Origin: Rhodovulum imhoffii
GTDB lineage: Bacteria > Pseudomonadota > Alphaproteobacteria > Rhodobacterales > Rhodobacteraceae
Direction of reading: 5' to 3'
DNA: 64,000 nt
Assembly (NCBI RefSeq): GCF_003046545.1
Contig: NZ_QAAA01000011.1
Coordinates: 1-64,000, forward strand
This document shows positions 18,033-27,579 of this stretch, in pieces; the first letter of the stretch is position 1, and each line of letters opens with the position of its first letter. The notes under the pieces are model-generated. The model was given only the letters and a program-made list of their open reading frames with translations, was not told the origin of the DNA and did not search any database. The position numbers and the translations under genes were made by a program.

Positions 18033-18440
18033 ATGTACAAGGAAATACTCGTCCCCATTGCGATGGATCACGGGGAACACACGCCGGAGGTGTTGGAAAT
18101 CGCCCGGGCGCTTCGGGCGGAGGGGGGCAGGATTACCGCTCTTTCCGTGATTGAGGCGATACCGCCTTACGTATCGCAATATCTGCCCGCCGGTCAGGAA
18201 GAAAAAACCCGCAAGGAGGCCCGCGAGGCGCTTTTGACCTTAACGGGCCTGGACGAGGACATTCACACCAAAATCGTGACCGGACACCCGGCAGCGGCGA
18301 TTCTCGATTACGCGCAGCGTCACGGGACAGACTGTATCATCATGGCCTCGCACCGGCCGGGTTTGCAGGATTACCTGTTGGGTTCGACCGCCGGGCGGGT
18401 CGTGCGCCACGCGGCGTGCTCGGTTCATGTGCTGCGCTGA
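18033..18440 (+). CDS. universal stress protein (UspA domain)
   Basis: A 135-residue single UspA domain. It starts 'MYKEILVPIAMD', and the nucleotide-binding G-2x-G-9x-G(S/T) type pattern appears near the end ('MASHRPGLQDYLLGSTAGRVVRHAACSVHVLR'). The ATG follows GGGAGAGG. It resembles the second Usp at 25335-25766, sharing the 'DYLLG..A.RVVRH..CSV.V.R' tail. It leads a small run of stress-like genes. Confidence 0.9.
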   Translation: MYKEILVPIAMDHGEHTPEVLEIARALRAEGGRITALSVIEAIPPYVSQYLPAGQEEKTRKEAREALLTLTGLDEDIHTKIVTGHPAAAILDYAQRHGTDCIIMASHRPGLQDYLLGSTAGRVVRHAACSVHVLR

Positions 18441-18460
18441 AACCGTTGAGGGAGACCGGA

Positions 18461-18781
18461 ATGCCTACTATTTCCAGATCGAACGAATTCCAGACTGTCA
18501 TCACCACCTTCGAAGTTACGCCCGGCACCTGCCAGGATTTGCTGGACGCGCTTTCGGAAGCCTATGCGAGCTTCATCTCCAGGCAGCCGGGTTTCATTGG
18601 GGCGGGGCTGCATGTCAACGATGCCCAGACCCGAATTGCCAATTATTCCCAGTGGGTGCGGAGAGAGGACTTTCAGGCGATGCTGCGTTCGGAAGAAATG
18701 CGTGACCGGAACCGCCGGTTCACGGAGTTGAGCAAGAGCTTTGAACCGGTGATGTATGACGTTTTCGAAAGCTACGACTGA
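18461..18781 (+). CDS. antibiotic biosynthesis monooxygenase (ABM) fold protein
   Basis: A 106-residue ferredoxin-like dimeric alpha/beta barrel protein of the ABM group. 'FQTVITTFEVTPGTCQDLLDAL', 'FISRQPGFIGAGLHVNDAQTRIANYSQWVRREDFQAML' and 'FEPVMYDVFESYD' fit the family. Such small proteins range from heme oxygenases to quinone monooxygenases and unknown stress proteins; I cannot choose. It starts 20 bases after the Usp gene with GGGAG upstream. Confidence 0.8.
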   Translation: MPTISRSNEFQTVITTFEVTPGTCQDLLDALSEAYASFISRQPGFIGAGLHVNDAQTRIANYSQWVRREDFQAMLRSEEMRDRNRRFTELSKSFEPVMYDVFESYD

Positions 18782-18835
18782 GCCTTGACCAAGGGGGGGA
18801 GGGCGCTAAGTCATCGCCAGTTTGGGAGGAGATCG

Positions 18836-19303
18836 ATGACGTCCTTGCCGCCTGAAAATGTTCGTACCTATCCGCGCCCACCCGAAGTCCGCCCTGTATC
18901 GGCGCGGTTGCGCGTTGTTCTGGGCGGCCAGACGATCGCGTACACCATGCGCGGGTTGCGGGTACTGGAAACGCATCACGCACCTACCTATTTTTTCCCC
19001 CGCGAAGACGTGGATCCAAACGCGCTGCGCCCGTGTTCCGGGCGCAGTTTCTGTGAATGGAAAGGCCGCGCGCAGTTTTACGATGTCTGCGGTGGCGATC
19101 TGGTCATCCCCCGCGCGGCGTGGAGCCACCCTTACCCCACCGGCGCGTTTACGGGGTTGGCGCGCTATGTCGCGTTTTGCCCGGAGCAGATGGACGCCTG
19201 TTACGTTGGCGGCGAGCCGGTTCTGCCCCAGGCCGGCAGCGGGCATGGCGGGTGGGTCACGTCCAACCTGTCGGGCTTTCCCGAGGGGGCGCGGGCCGGC
19301 TAG
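18836..19303 (+). CDS. DUF427 domain protein
   Basis: A 155-residue protein with the DUF427 fold: 'RVVLGGQTIAYTMRGLRVLETHHAPTYFFPREDV', 'CEWKGRAQFYDV' and 'WSHPYPTGAF..LARYVAFCPEQMDACYVGGE' are typical. Function unknown. An AGGAG site precedes the ATG at 18836. Its last four bases (CTAG) are shared with the stop of the convergent aminotransferase gene. Confidence 0.88.
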   Translation: MTSLPPENVRTYPRPPEVRPVSARLRVVLGGQTIAYTMRGLRVLETHHAPTYFFPREDVDPNALRPCSGRSFCEWKGRAQFYDVCGGDLVIPRAAWSHPYPTGAFTGLARYVAFCPEQMDACYVGGEPVLPQAGSGHGGWVTSNLSGFPEGARAG

Positions 19304-20619
19304 AGCGTGGCGCCCAGTGCGGTGCTCAGCTTTGTTACAAGTTCGTCTGTCTGGGTATCGGTCAGGATGAAGGGTGGCGCCAGCAGGATGTGATCGCCGC
19401 GCTGGCCATCGATGGTCCCGCCCATCGGGTAACAGATCAGTCCGGCCTCGAACGCGGCCCGCTTGACCGTTTTGTGAACGGCGCGCTCACGCGGGAAGGG
19501 GCGCTTTGTTTCCCGGTCTTCCACCAGTTCCAGCCCGCGGAACAGGCCACGCCCCCGGATATCGCCCACATGCGGGTGCTGGCCAAAGGCTGCGCGCAGG
19601 GCAGTATCCAGCTTCTCGCCCATCTCCTGCGCGCGCGCCACCAGCCCGCCGTCGGTCAGCCGGGTCAAAACGGCAAGCGCGGCGGCGGCGGCGGTCGGAT
19701 GGCCGACATAGGTATGCCCGTGCTGGAAAAATCCCGACCCTTGTTCGATGGCGTCGTAGATATGGCCCGTGCACAGCATTGCACCCACCGGCTGATAGCC
19801 GGCGCCCAGCCCTTTGGCGATGGTGATGATGTCGGGGCTTATCCCGTCCTGTTCGCAGGCGAAAAGGGTGCCGGTGCGGCCCATCCCGCACATGATCTCA
19901 TCGAGAATAAGCAGGACGCCGTGGTGGTCGCAGATTTCGCGAATGCGTTTGAAATAGCCCTCCACCGGCGGGACAGCCCCTGCGGTTGCGCCCACGACCG
20001 GTTCGGCGACGAAGGCCATCACGTTTTCCGGCCCCAGGCGGCAGATTTCTGCCTCCAGCTCGTTTGCAACGCGCTGGCCGTAGTCCCATGCCGTTTCGCC
20101 TTTCTGCTGGTCGCGATAGGCATAGCAGGGGGCGATGTGGCTGGTCTCGATCATCAGCGGCGCGAACGGCTCACGTCGCCACATGTTGCCCCCGGTCGCC
20201 AGCGCGCCCAGGGTGTTGCCGTGATAGCTCTGCCTCCGGGCGATGACCCGGTGCCGCTCCGGCTGTCCGGTTTCGATGAAATACTGCCGTGCGAGTTTGA
20301 GCGCCGCTTCCACCGCTTCGGAACCACCGGATACGAGATACACCCGATCCAGCCCCTCGGGGGCGTGGGCAACAAGCTTGTCGGCCAGCGCCTCGGCAGG
20401 CTGAGAGGTGAAAAATCCGGTATGGGCGAAGGCCACCCTGTCCAGTTGCGCCTTGATGGCCGCGCTGACATCCGGGTCCGAATGGCCAAGGCAGGATACG
20501 GCTGCGCCGCCAGAGCCGTCAAGGTAGCGTTTTCCTTCTGTATCAAAAAGATAAACGCCATCGCCATGTGCCACCTGTGGCAATGCAATCTTGCAGTTTC
20601 GGGGAAAGATGTGAGACAT
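19300..20619 (-). CDS. class III pyridoxal-phosphate aminotransferase
   Basis: A 439-residue fold type I class III aminotransferase. PLP features: 'VSGGSEAVEAALKLARQY', 'SYHGNTLGALATGG', the Asp of 'LILDEIMCGMGRTG' and the Schiff-base Lys in 'ITIAKGLGAGYQP'. Full length. Substrate cannot be read from the sequence; omega-amino acids, diamines or taurine are all handled by the class. It is divergent from an RpiR regulator and a TAXI TRAP transporter, suggesting it deaminates the imported compound or its product. The start at 20619 is preceded by AAAAGG; an in-frame start 75 bases upstream would run into the control region. Confidence 0.88.
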   Translation of the reverse strand: MSHIFPRNCKIALPQVAHGDGVYLFDTEGKRYLDGSGGAAVSCLGHSDPDVSAAIKAQLDRVAFAHTGFFTSQPAEALADKLVAHAPEGLDRVYLVSGGSEAVEAALKLARQYFIETGQPERHRVIARRQSYHGNTLGALATGGNMWRREPFAPLMIETSHIAPCYAYRDQQKGETAWDYGQRVANELEAEICRLGPENVMAFVAEPVVGATAGAVPPVEGYFKRIREICDHHGVLLILDEIMCGMGRTGTLFACEQDGISPDIITIAKGLGAGYQPVGAMLCTGHIYDAIEQGSGFFQHGHTYVGHPTAAAAALAVLTRLTDGGLVARAQEMGEKLDTALRAAFGQHPHVGDIRGRGLFRGLELVEDRETKRPFPRERAVHKTVKRAAFEAGLICYPMGGTIDGQRGDHILLAPPFILTDTQTDELVTKLSTALGATL

Positions 20620-20706
20620 TTCGAACCTTTTGCACGACTCGCGCGCTGGAACAGGGGATCGCGGAATTGATACATACGTTTCATTGATTGACAACGCTTA
20701 AAACGC

Positions 20707-20725
20707 CTGAAACGCTGTGTTTCAG
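20707..20725. promoter_or_regulatory. putative RpiR-type operator
   Basis: A perfect inverted repeat CTGAAAC-GCTGT-GTTTCAG lies between the aminotransferase and RpiR genes. TTGACA at 20688-20693 just upstream is a consensus -35. Several RpiR-family proteins bind TGAAA/TTTCA-type half-sites, so this is a likely autoregulatory operator (inference). Confidence 0.5.
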
Positions 20726-20747
20726 CGAATCTTTCGCCGGGGGGAGG

Positions 20748-21620
20748 ATGCCGCAAATCCTGACGATCGAGGACAAGATCGCCGCGGAATATGGGGATCT
20801 CAGCGCGAAACTGCGCGATGCTGCGGACTTTGTCGCCGCGCATCCGGTCGATGTGGCGACCCGCTCCTTGCGGGCGATTTCCGCCAGTTCGGGTCTTGCC
20901 CCGGCAACGTTTTCTCGCCTGGCACGGGCTCTGGGTTTTTCGAGCTATGAGGAGATGCGGGAGCTCAGCCGCAATGCGGTGGGGCGGCGGGTGGTGTCAT
21001 TTTCCGAAAAGGCGCGCCGGTTGCAGGCCGAGGCCGGGACCGGTGACCAACCGCCGCTGTTGATGCGACAGGCGGGGGCCTGTATCGCCAATATCGAGGC
21101 GCTGACCAAGCTGATCGATCCGGTCCGCCTGGAAGCGGCGGTGGAGAGAATGCACCGCGCCCGCAAGGTGGTTCTGTTCGGGGCGCTGGGATCGGCCGGC
21201 ATCGTCGAATACATGGCCTATATGGGATACTACTTTGCGGCCAACTGGACGATTGCCGGGTCGCCGGGCGGGTCGCTGGCCAATGCGCTGGCCGATCTGG
21301 GCGCGGAGGACGTGTTCCTTGTGCTGACCAAGCCGCCCTTTGCGCGCCGGTCGATCTGTGCGGCGCAGATGGCAGCGGGGCAGGGGGCCTATGTCATCGT
21401 CATCACCGATACCCACGCCTGTCCCGCGCTCAAACACGCCAGCGCCGGGTTCATCCTTCCGTCCGAGAGTCCGCAGTTCTTTTCCTCCTACGCTGCCAGC
21501 CTGGTGCTGGCGGAGACCATCGTCGGGATGCTGGTGGCCCGTGCCGGGCCCTGCGCCAAGACCCGTATCGAGGAGGTGGAAACCCGAAATCACCGGCTGG
21601 AGGAATTCCGGGACGCGTGA
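20748..21620 (+). CDS. MurR/RpiR family transcriptional regulator
   Basis: A 290-residue protein: N-terminal HTH_6 ('[52 protein letters not shown]') and C-terminal SIS sugar-phosphate-binding domain ('[23 protein letters not shown]', '[21 protein letters not shown]'). It probably senses a phosphorylated or related small molecule and controls the divergent aminotransferase and the TRAP genes that follow after 41 bases. The start is uncertain: the ATG at 20748 abuts its GGGGAGG, and a TTG 60 bases earlier overlaps a -35-like TTGACA. Confidence 0.87.
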   Translation: MPQILTIEDKIAAEYGDLSAKLRDAADFVAAHPVDVATRSLRAISASSGLAPATFSRLARALGFSSYEEMRELSRNAVGRRVVSFSEKARRLQAEAGTGDQPPLLMRQAGACIANIEALTKLIDPVRLEAAVERMHRARKVVLFGALGSAGIVEYMAYMGYYFAANWTIAGSPGGSLANALADLGAEDVFLVLTKPPFARRSICAAQMAAGQGAYVIVITDTHACPALKHASAGFILPSESPQFFSSYAASLVLAETIVGMLVARAGPCAKTRIEEVETRNHRLEEFRDA

Positions 21621-21661
21621 TCGATAACCTGCAAACCCAACCAACGAAGGGAGTATCCTTG

Positions 21662-22627
21662 ATGTTTGCAAAGATGAAACTGACTGTAGCCGCCCTGGCT
21701 TTGGGGGCCATGACCGCTCCGGCCATGGCCGAGGAATTCATCACCATCGGAACCGGTGGCGTGACGGGGGTGTATTACCCGACGGGCGGTGCAATCTGCC
21801 GCCTGGTGAACAAGGGCCGCAAGGATCACGGTATCCGTTGCTCGGTCGAATCGACCGGGGGTTCCGTCTACAACATCAACACCATACGCGCGGGGGAGCT
21901 CGAGTTCGGCGTTGCCCAGTCCGACTGGCAGTTCCACGCCTATCATGGGTCTTCCAAGTTCGAAGAGCAGGGTGCCTTCGAATATCTGCGCGCGGTGTTC
22001 TCGATCCATCCGGAGCCCTTCACCGTCGTTGCCCGCGCCGATGCGGGAGTGGCGAATTTCGACGATCTGAAGGGCAAGCGCGTGAACGTCGGCAACCCCG
22101 GTTCCGGCCAGCGCGGCACGATCGAGGTGCTGATGGAGGCCAAGGGCTGGACGATGGACGACTTCTCACTCGCGACGGAGTTGAAAGCCGCCGAGCAGTC
22201 CGCCGCGCTGTGCGACAATCAGATCGATGCGATGGTGTACACCGTCGGTCACCCCTCCGGCTCGATTCAGGAGGCCACGACCGCCTGTGATTCGGTTCTG
22301 GTGAAGGTGGATGGCGCTGCCGTGGATCAACTGGTTGCCGATAACCCGTTCTACCGTGTCGCCACCATTCCGGGGGGCATGTATCGCGGCAACGACGCGG
22401 ATACCATGACGTTCGGCGTGGGCGCGACGCTGGTGACCTCGGCCGGTGTATCCGAAGATGCGGTCTATGCGCTGGTGAAGTCGGTCTTCGACAATTTCGA
22501 TGACTTCAAGGGCCTGCACCCCGCCTTTGCCAATCTCATGCCCGAGGAGATGGTGAAAGACGGCCTTTCCGCGCCGCTGCATGACGGGGCGGCCAGATAT
22601 TACCGTGAAAAGGGCTGGATCGAATAA
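21662..22627 (+). CDS. TAXI family TRAP transporter solute-binding protein
   Basis: A 321-residue precursor with a signal peptide (about 20 residues, cut near AMA-EE). The mature protein has the TAXI motif region '[25 protein letters not shown]', '[29 protein letters not shown]' and '[22 protein letters not shown]'. It binds solute in the periplasm for the fused permease encoded next. Known TAXI ligands include glutamate and other carboxylates; the ligand here is unknown. GGGAG lies upstream of the ATG at 21662. Confidence 0.93.
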   Translation: MFAKMKLTVAALALGAMTAPAMAEEFITIGTGGVTGVYYPTGGAICRLVNKGRKDHGIRCSVESTGGSVYNINTIRAGELEFGVAQSDWQFHAYHGSSKFEEQGAFEYLRAVFSIHPEPFTVVARADAGVANFDDLKGKRVNVGNPGSGQRGTIEVLMEAKGWTMDDFSLATELKAAEQSAALCDNQIDAMVYTVGHPSGSIQEATTACDSVLVKVDGAAVDQLVADNPFYRVATIPGGMYRGNDADTMTFGVGATLVTSAGVSEDAVYALVKSVFDNFDDFKGLHPAFANLMPEEMVKDGLSAPLHDGAARYYREKGWIE

Positions 22628-22641
22628 GATCCGCCATCGGG

Positions 22642-22662
22642 CGGGGCGCCATCGGCGCCCCG
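22642..22662 (+). terminator. hairpin between solute-binding protein and permease genes
   Basis: CGGGGCGCC-ATC-GGCGCCCCG, a perfect 9-bp stem 14 bases after the binding-protein stop, without a T-run. Such stems often protect the abundant binding-protein transcript and lower permease expression. Confidence 0.55.
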
Positions 22663-22734
22663 CTTCCAAGGCGCAAAGATAGGCGCCGGTCAAGCGATAA
22701 GCCGCAAAATGCGGTCAGAACGGGAGATTGGGAC

Positions 22735-25338
22735 ATGTCCGACCGAAACGCGCGGGGCCGCGCCCTGTCCGAAGAGGAACTTCAGGAACTCGTTGCGGCC
22801 TCCGATTCAGGGGCACGCAACCCGACCGGCCCGGTTGGGCTGTTCCTGGCCACGATCGCGGTGGTCTGGTCCGTGTTTCAGGTGCTTCTGGCTTCGCCGG
22901 TGTCGAATGTCGTGTTGCCGGGCGACCTGATCAACAACTCTCGTCAGATTCACCTGGCCTTCGCCATTTTCCTGGCCTATGCGGCCTACCCGGCGTTCAA
23001 GTCCAGTCCCCGGCGCTACATCCCCGTACAGGATTGGATTTTCGCGCTCGCGGGGGCGTTCATCGCGCTTTACGGATATATCTTTTATGACAAGCTCGTG
23101 GCGTCGGGCGGGTTTGCCGACGACACGGACAAGTGGTTCGCGCTTGCGGGCCTGCTGTTGCTGTTCGAGGCGGCTCGGCGTGCCCTTGGCCCGGCCATGG
23201 CGATCATTGCAACGGTTTTCCTGACCTACGTGTTCTATGGGGCTGCGAGTTGGGTGCCTGAGGTGATCCGCTGGAAGGGGGCCAGCCTGCAAAAAGCGAT
23301 GAGCCACATGTGGACCACATCGGAGGGGGTTTTCGGGATTGCCCTGGGCGTGTCGACAAAGTTCGTGTTCCTGTTCGTGCTGTTTGGCGCATTGCTGGAA
23401 AAGGCCGGCGCCGGAAACTACTTCATCAAGATGGCTTTCGGCGCACTGGGCCACCTGCGCGGGGGGCCGGCCAAGGCGGCGGTCGTGGGGTCCGCGGCAA
23501 CGGGGCTGATCTCCGGCTCGTCCATCGCCAACGTGGTGACGACGGGCACCTTCACCATTCCTTTGATGAAGCGCGTGGGCTTTACCTCCGAACAGGCTGG
23601 ATCGGTGGAGGTGGCATCCTCGGTCAACGGGCAGATCATGCCTCCGGTAATGGGGGCGGCCGCGTTCCTGATGGTGGAATATGTCGGCATTTCCTATGTC
23701 GAGGTCATCACCCATGCCTTCCTACCCGCGATGATTTCCTACATCGCGCTTGTCTATATCGTGCATCTCGAGGCCGTTAAACGGAACATGCCGACGCTGG
23801 GGGATCGTGTTGTCTCGCTGGGGCGCACGGTGGGAGGGATGCTTGCCTTCTTCGTCGGGTTCGCGTTGCTGTGCTATGGCGTTCAGTTCCCGGTGGGCTG
23901 GATCGTGGCGGCGGTTCCGGAAGGGGCAGGATGGGTCCTGGCCGTGCTCCTGATGCTGGCCTATGTCGCGCTGCTGGCGCTGGCGGCGTCCGTGCCCGAC
24001 CTGGAGCCGGACGACCCTCATGCCACCGAAGTGAAGCTGCCCGTCGTGGGGGAAATTTACAAGGCGGGTCTCTATTTCCTGCTGCCGATCGTCGTGCTGG
24101 TGTATTTTCTGATGATCGAGCAAAAATCCCCCGGCCTGTCGGCCTTTTGGGCAACGGCGCTGCTGTTCGTGATCCTGCTGACACAGAGACCGCTCAAGGC
24201 GCTGATGCGTGGCGGGCGCGAGATGGCCGGGTCGTTCCGTGCCGGGGGCACGGACCTGATCTCCGGTCTGATCGACGGGGCGCGCAACATGATCGGCATC
24301 GGCCTGGCCACTGCTACCGCCGGGGTTATCGTCGGAACCGTCACCCTGACCGGGATCGGGCAGGTGATGTCCAACCTCGTGGAGGTCGTTTCCGGTGGGA
24401 ACCTGGTACTGATGCTCGTTTTCGTGGGGCTGCTGTCGCTGGTCCTTGGTATGGGGCTGCCAACCACCGCCAACTACATCGTCGTCTCGTCGCTGATGGC
24501 CGGTGTCGTGGTGGAACTGGGCGCCCAGTCCGGGCTGATTGTGCCGCTGATCGCCGTCCACCTGTTCGTGTTTTACTTTGGGATCATGGCGGATGTGACC
24601 CCACCCGTAGGTCTGGCCAGTTTCGCCGCCGCGGCCGTTTCGGGGGGAGATGCGATCCGGACCGGATTCACGGCCTTTTTCTACAGCCTGCGGACCGTGG
24701 CGTTGCCCTTCGTGTTCATCTTCAACACGGACCTTTTGCTGATCGATGTAAACTGGGCGCAGGGTGTGCTTGTGTTTATCGTGGCGACCATCGCGATCCT
24801 TGTCTTTACCGCGGGTACGATGGGGTGGTTCCTGACCAAAAATCGTATCTACGAAAGCGTGGCACTGGTGCTGATCGCATTCATGCTGTTTCGCCCCGAT
24901 TTCGTGATCAACCGATTGCAACCGCCCTTTGCGGACCTGCCGCCTGTCCAGCTCGACCAGGCCCTGACCGCAGCCGAACAGGGGGATGAGTTGCGGCTTG
25001 TGGTTTCCGGACCCGATTTCGATACGCTGGAGATGAAGGAAACGACGCTGGTCGTCTCCGTGGGGGAGGAGGCCCCGGATGCGCGACTGGATGCGACCGG
25101 GCTTTTGCTTTTGCCTGAGGACGGCGTCGTGAAACTCGAAGAGCCGGTGTTCGGCACACCTTTCGCCGAGACGCTACAGAGTTTCGACTTCTATGGCGAT
25201 GACCCGGTCACGCTTTCGGCCCTGCGGGTGCCCAAGGCACAGCTTCCGCAAGAACTTGTCTTCATCCCTGCGCTGCTGCTTCTGGGGGGCGTTGCCTTCT
25301 TGCAGATGGGGCGGGCCAAACGCGGAGAAACTGCATGA
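22735..25338 (+). CDS. TAXI TRAP transporter fused 4TM/12TM permease
   Basis: An 867-residue membrane protein: the small DctQ-like part is fused to the large DctM-like part (TIGR02123 type). Conserved segments include 'VVGSAATGLISGSSIANVVTTGTFTIPLMKR', 'SSVNGQIMPPVMGAAAFLMVEYVGISY', 'GMGLPTTANYIVVSSLMAGVVVELG' and 'MADVTPPVGLASFAAAAVSGGDAI'. The last 130 residues form a DUF3394 domain and one terminal helix. It uses an ion gradient to import the solute delivered by the TAXI protein. It overlaps the next gene by four bases. Confidence 0.93.
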   Translation: MSDRNARGRALSEEELQELVAASDSGARNPTGPVGLFLATIAVVWSVFQVLLASPVSNVVLPGDLINNSRQIHLAFAIFLAYAAYPAFKSSPRRYIPVQDWIFALAGAFIALYGYIFYDKLVASGGFADDTDKWFALAGLLLLFEAARRALGPAMAIIATVFLTYVFYGAASWVPEVIRWKGASLQKAMSHMWTTSEGVFGIALGVSTKFVFLFVLFGALLEKAGAGNYFIKMAFGALGHLRGGPAKAAVVGSAATGLISGSSIANVVTTGTFTIPLMKRVGFTSEQAGSVEVASSVNGQIMPPVMGAAAFLMVEYVGISYVEVITHAFLPAMISYIALVYIVHLEAVKRNMPTLGDRVVSLGRTVGGMLAFFVGFALLCYGVQFPVGWIVAAVPEGAGWVLAVLLMLAYVALLALAASVPDLEPDDPHATEVKLPVVGEIYKAGLYFLLPIVVLVYFLMIEQKSPGLSAFWATALLFVILLTQRPLKALMRGGREMAGSFRAGGTDLISGLIDGARNMIGIGLATATAGVIVGTVTLTGIGQVMSNLVEVVSGGNLVLMLVFVGLLSLVLGMGLPTTANYIVVSSLMAGVVVELGAQSGLIVPLIAVHLFVFYFGIMADVTPPVGLASFAAAAVSGGDAIRTGFTAFFYSLRTVALPFVFIFNTDLLLIDVNWAQGVLVFIVATIAILVFTAGTMGWFLTKNRIYESVALVLIAFMLFRPDFVINRLQPPFADLPPVQLDQALTAAEQGDELRLVVSGPDFDTLEMKETTLVVSVGEEAPDARLDATGLLLLPEDGVVKLEEPVFGTPFAETLQSFDFYGDDPVTLSALRVPKAQLPQELVFIPALLLLGGVAFLQMGRAKRGETA

Positions 25339-25766
25339 GTACCTCTATCCTTTGCGCGATCGACGTGAACCAGCTTGATGCGGACCGCGAGGTTTTGCGC
25401 ACCGCCATAAAACTGGCGCGCGTCGACGAAGCGCGCCTGGATGTCATTACCGTGGTCCCCGATTTCGGGATGAGTGTCGTGGGGGGATACTTTGACAAGG
25501 GCTTCCATGACAAGGCGATGGCCAAGGCCCGCAAGATGCTGAACGATTTCGTGAAAAGCGAGATCGGCGCCGACGCCAACAGCGGAGTGCGCCATATCAT
25601 CGCCACCGGCAAGGCGTATGAGGAAATTCTCCACGCCGCGCATGAGGCGGGCAGCGATCTGATCGTGATCGGGTCGCACAAACCCGATTTGCGCGATTAC
25701 CTTCTGGGGCCGAATGCCGCGCGGGTGGTACGACATTCGGATTGTTCGGTCTACGTGGTGCGCTAG
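25335..25766 (+). CDS. universal stress protein coupled to the TRAP transporter
   Basis: A 143-residue UspA domain that begins 'MSTSILCAIDVNQ' and ends with the nucleotide-binding 'IVIGSHKPDLRDYLLGPNAARVVRHSDCSVYVVR'. Its ATG overlaps the permease stop (ATGA). Usp proteins next to TRAP transporters are known (TeaD of the ectoine TeaABC system binds ATP and tunes transport), so a regulatory role on uptake is likely. It ends four bases before the convergent metG stop. Confidence 0.9.
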   Translation: MSTSILCAIDVNQLDADREVLRTAIKLARVDEARLDVITVVPDFGMSVVGGYFDKGFHDKAMAKARKMLNDFVKSEIGADANSGVRHIIATGKAYEEILHAAHEAGSDLIVIGSHKPDLRDYLLGPNAARVVRHSDCSVYVVR

Positions 25767-25770
25767 GCGC

Positions 25771-27489
25771 TCAGCCCCGTTTTCCGGCGAAGCGGGACTG
25801 CCACTCTTCCCGCTGTTCGTCGGTGATCTTGCCGAAGAGCATTTCCGGCACACTGAAGCCGTGTCCGGCGGGCAGAACGGCCAAGGCATTGGGCATGCTG
25901 TCCGGCCAGTCGCGGTTTTCGGTTTTCAGGGCGGCCAGCAGCGTATCGGCAGCATCCGGGATGAACGGGCGCGAGAGGACCGCGTAAACCCGGATCAGGT
26001 TCATGGACAGGCGGATGATCGCGGCCGCGCGCTCGGGATCGGTCTTGAAAGCCGCCCAGGGCGCGGCGGCTTGCAGGTACTCGTTGCCTTCCACCCAGAT
26101 CGCGCGCAACTCGGCGGCGGCCTTGCGGATTTCCATGGCGTCCATATGTGTCTGGTAAGCGACGAGCCGGGCCGACAGGCGCGCGATCAGCGCGGTCTCC
26201 TCGGGACCGGACGCGCCGCCTTCGGGAATCTCCTCACCAAAGCGGGAGCGGCAGAATTTGGTGACCCGGCTGACGAAGTTGCCAAGGACATCGGCCAGAT
26301 CCTTGTTCACGGAAGCCTGAAAGTTTTCCCATGTGAATTCGGCGTCCGAATTTTCCGGCGCGTGGGACAGCAGCCACCAGCGCCAGTAATCGGCGGGCAG
26401 GATCGACAGCGCCTGATCCATGAACACCCCCCTCCCCTGGCTGGTGGAAAACTGGCCGCCATCGTAGTTGAGGTAGTTGAACGACTTGATGTAATCGACC
26501 AGCTTCCATGGTTCGCCCGATCCCATGATCGTGGCCGGGAAGGACAGCGTGTGGAACGGAACGTTGTCCTTGCCCATGAACTGGACATAGCGCACGTCTT
26601 TCGCGCCTTCGTCGGTGCGCCACCACCGGCGCCAGGCGGAATCCGGATGGCCGTGTTGTTGCGCCCATTCGGCACTGGCGGCGATGTATTCGATAGGGGC
26701 ATCGAACCAGACGTAGAAAACCTTGCCCTCCATGCCTGGCCAGTCCTCGGGGCCTTTTTTCACCGGGATACCCCAGCTCAGGTCGCGGGTGATCCCCCGG
26801 TCCTGCAAGCCGTCGCCGTCATGCAGCCATTTCTTCGCGATGGAGGTAGTCAGGACGGGCCAGTCGGACTGCGCGTCGATCCAGGCGTCCAGCTTTGCCT
26901 TCAACAGGGACTGACGCAGGTAGAGATGCTTGGTTTCACGCACCTCAAGGTCTGTGGAACCGGAAATCGCACTGCGCGGGTCGATCAGGTCGGTGGGGTC
27001 AAGCTGCTTGGTGCAGTTTTCGCACTGGTCGCCGCGGGCCTTGTCGTAGCCGCAATTGGGACAGGTGCCCTCAATATACCTGTCAGGCAAAAAGCGCCCG
27101 TCGGCGCTGGAATAGACCTGTTGTTCGGTAACCTCCCCGATATACCCGTTCTCCGCCAGCCTGCCCGCGAAATGCTGGGTCAGCCGATGGTTCTGCGGGC
27201 TGGAGGACCGCCCGAAATGGTCGAACGACAGGCGAAACCCTCTGGCCAGTTCGGCCTGAACGGCATGCATCTCGGCGCAGTATTCCGCGACCGGCTTTCC
27301 GGCCTTGGCGGCGGCCAGCTCGGCGGGGGTACCGTGTTCGTCGGTGGCGCACAGGAACATGACCTCGTGCCCGCGCCCGCGCATGTACCGGGCGTAGAGG
27401 TCGGCGGGCAACTGGCTGCCCACGAGGTTGCCAAGGTGCTTGATGCCATTGATATAAGGAATCGCCGAGGTGACGAGAATGCGTGCCAT
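25771..27489 (-). CDS. metG: MetG, methionine-tRNA ligase
   Basis: A 571-residue class I synthetase of the type with one zinc knuckle (Cys143, Cys146, Cys156, Cys159: CPNC...CENC). The HIGH equivalent is 'HLGN' (residues 18-21). The KMSKS loop is 'FSTSQGRG', the usual alphaproteobacterial/archaeal-like variant. There is no C-terminal tRNA-binding (EMAP) extension. Full length from the ATG at 27487-27489. It lies downstream of a dehydrogenase gene but is separated from it by a terminator-like stem. Confidence 0.96.
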   Translation of the reverse strand: MARILVTSAIPYINGIKHLGNLVGSQLPADLYARYMRGRGHEVMFLCATDEHGTPAELAAAKAGKPVAEYCAEMHAVQAELARGFRLSFDHFGRSSSPQNHRLTQHFAGRLAENGYIGEVTEQQVYSSADGRFLPDRYIEGTCPNCGYDKARGDQCENCTKQLDPTDLIDPRSAISGSTDLEVRETKHLYLRQSLLKAKLDAWIDAQSDWPVLTTSIAKKWLHDGDGLQDRGITRDLSWGIPVKKGPEDWPGMEGKVFYVWFDAPIEYIAASAEWAQQHGHPDSAWRRWWRTDEGAKDVRYVQFMGKDNVPFHTLSFPATIMGSGEPWKLVDYIKSFNYLNYDGGQFSTSQGRGVFMDQALSILPADYWRWWLLSHAPENSDAEFTWENFQASVNKDLADVLGNFVSRVTKFCRSRFGEEIPEGGASGPEETALIARLSARLVAYQTHMDAMEIRKAAAELRAIWVEGNEYLQAAAPWAAFKTDPERAAAIIRLSMNLIRVYAVLSRPFIPDAADTLLAALKTENRDWPDSMPNALAVLPAGHGFSVPEMLFGKITDEQREEWQSRFAGKRG

Positions 27490-27546
27490 GTTGCGGCTCT
27501 GCCTTTTGTCTGGTTCCCCGCCCCGTTTAACGCCCAAAAGAACGGA

Positions 27547-27572
27547 GGGCCAGAGGCCAGGGCCTCTGACCC
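27547..27572 (-). terminator. rho-independent-like terminator after the SDR gene
   Basis: On the minus strand GGGTCAGAGGC-CCTG-GCCTCTGGCCC forms an 11-bp stem (one GU pair), followed by CTCCGTTCTTTT. It is eight bases after the dehydrogenase stop. Confidence 0.6.
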
Positions 27573-27579
27573 ACCACGA

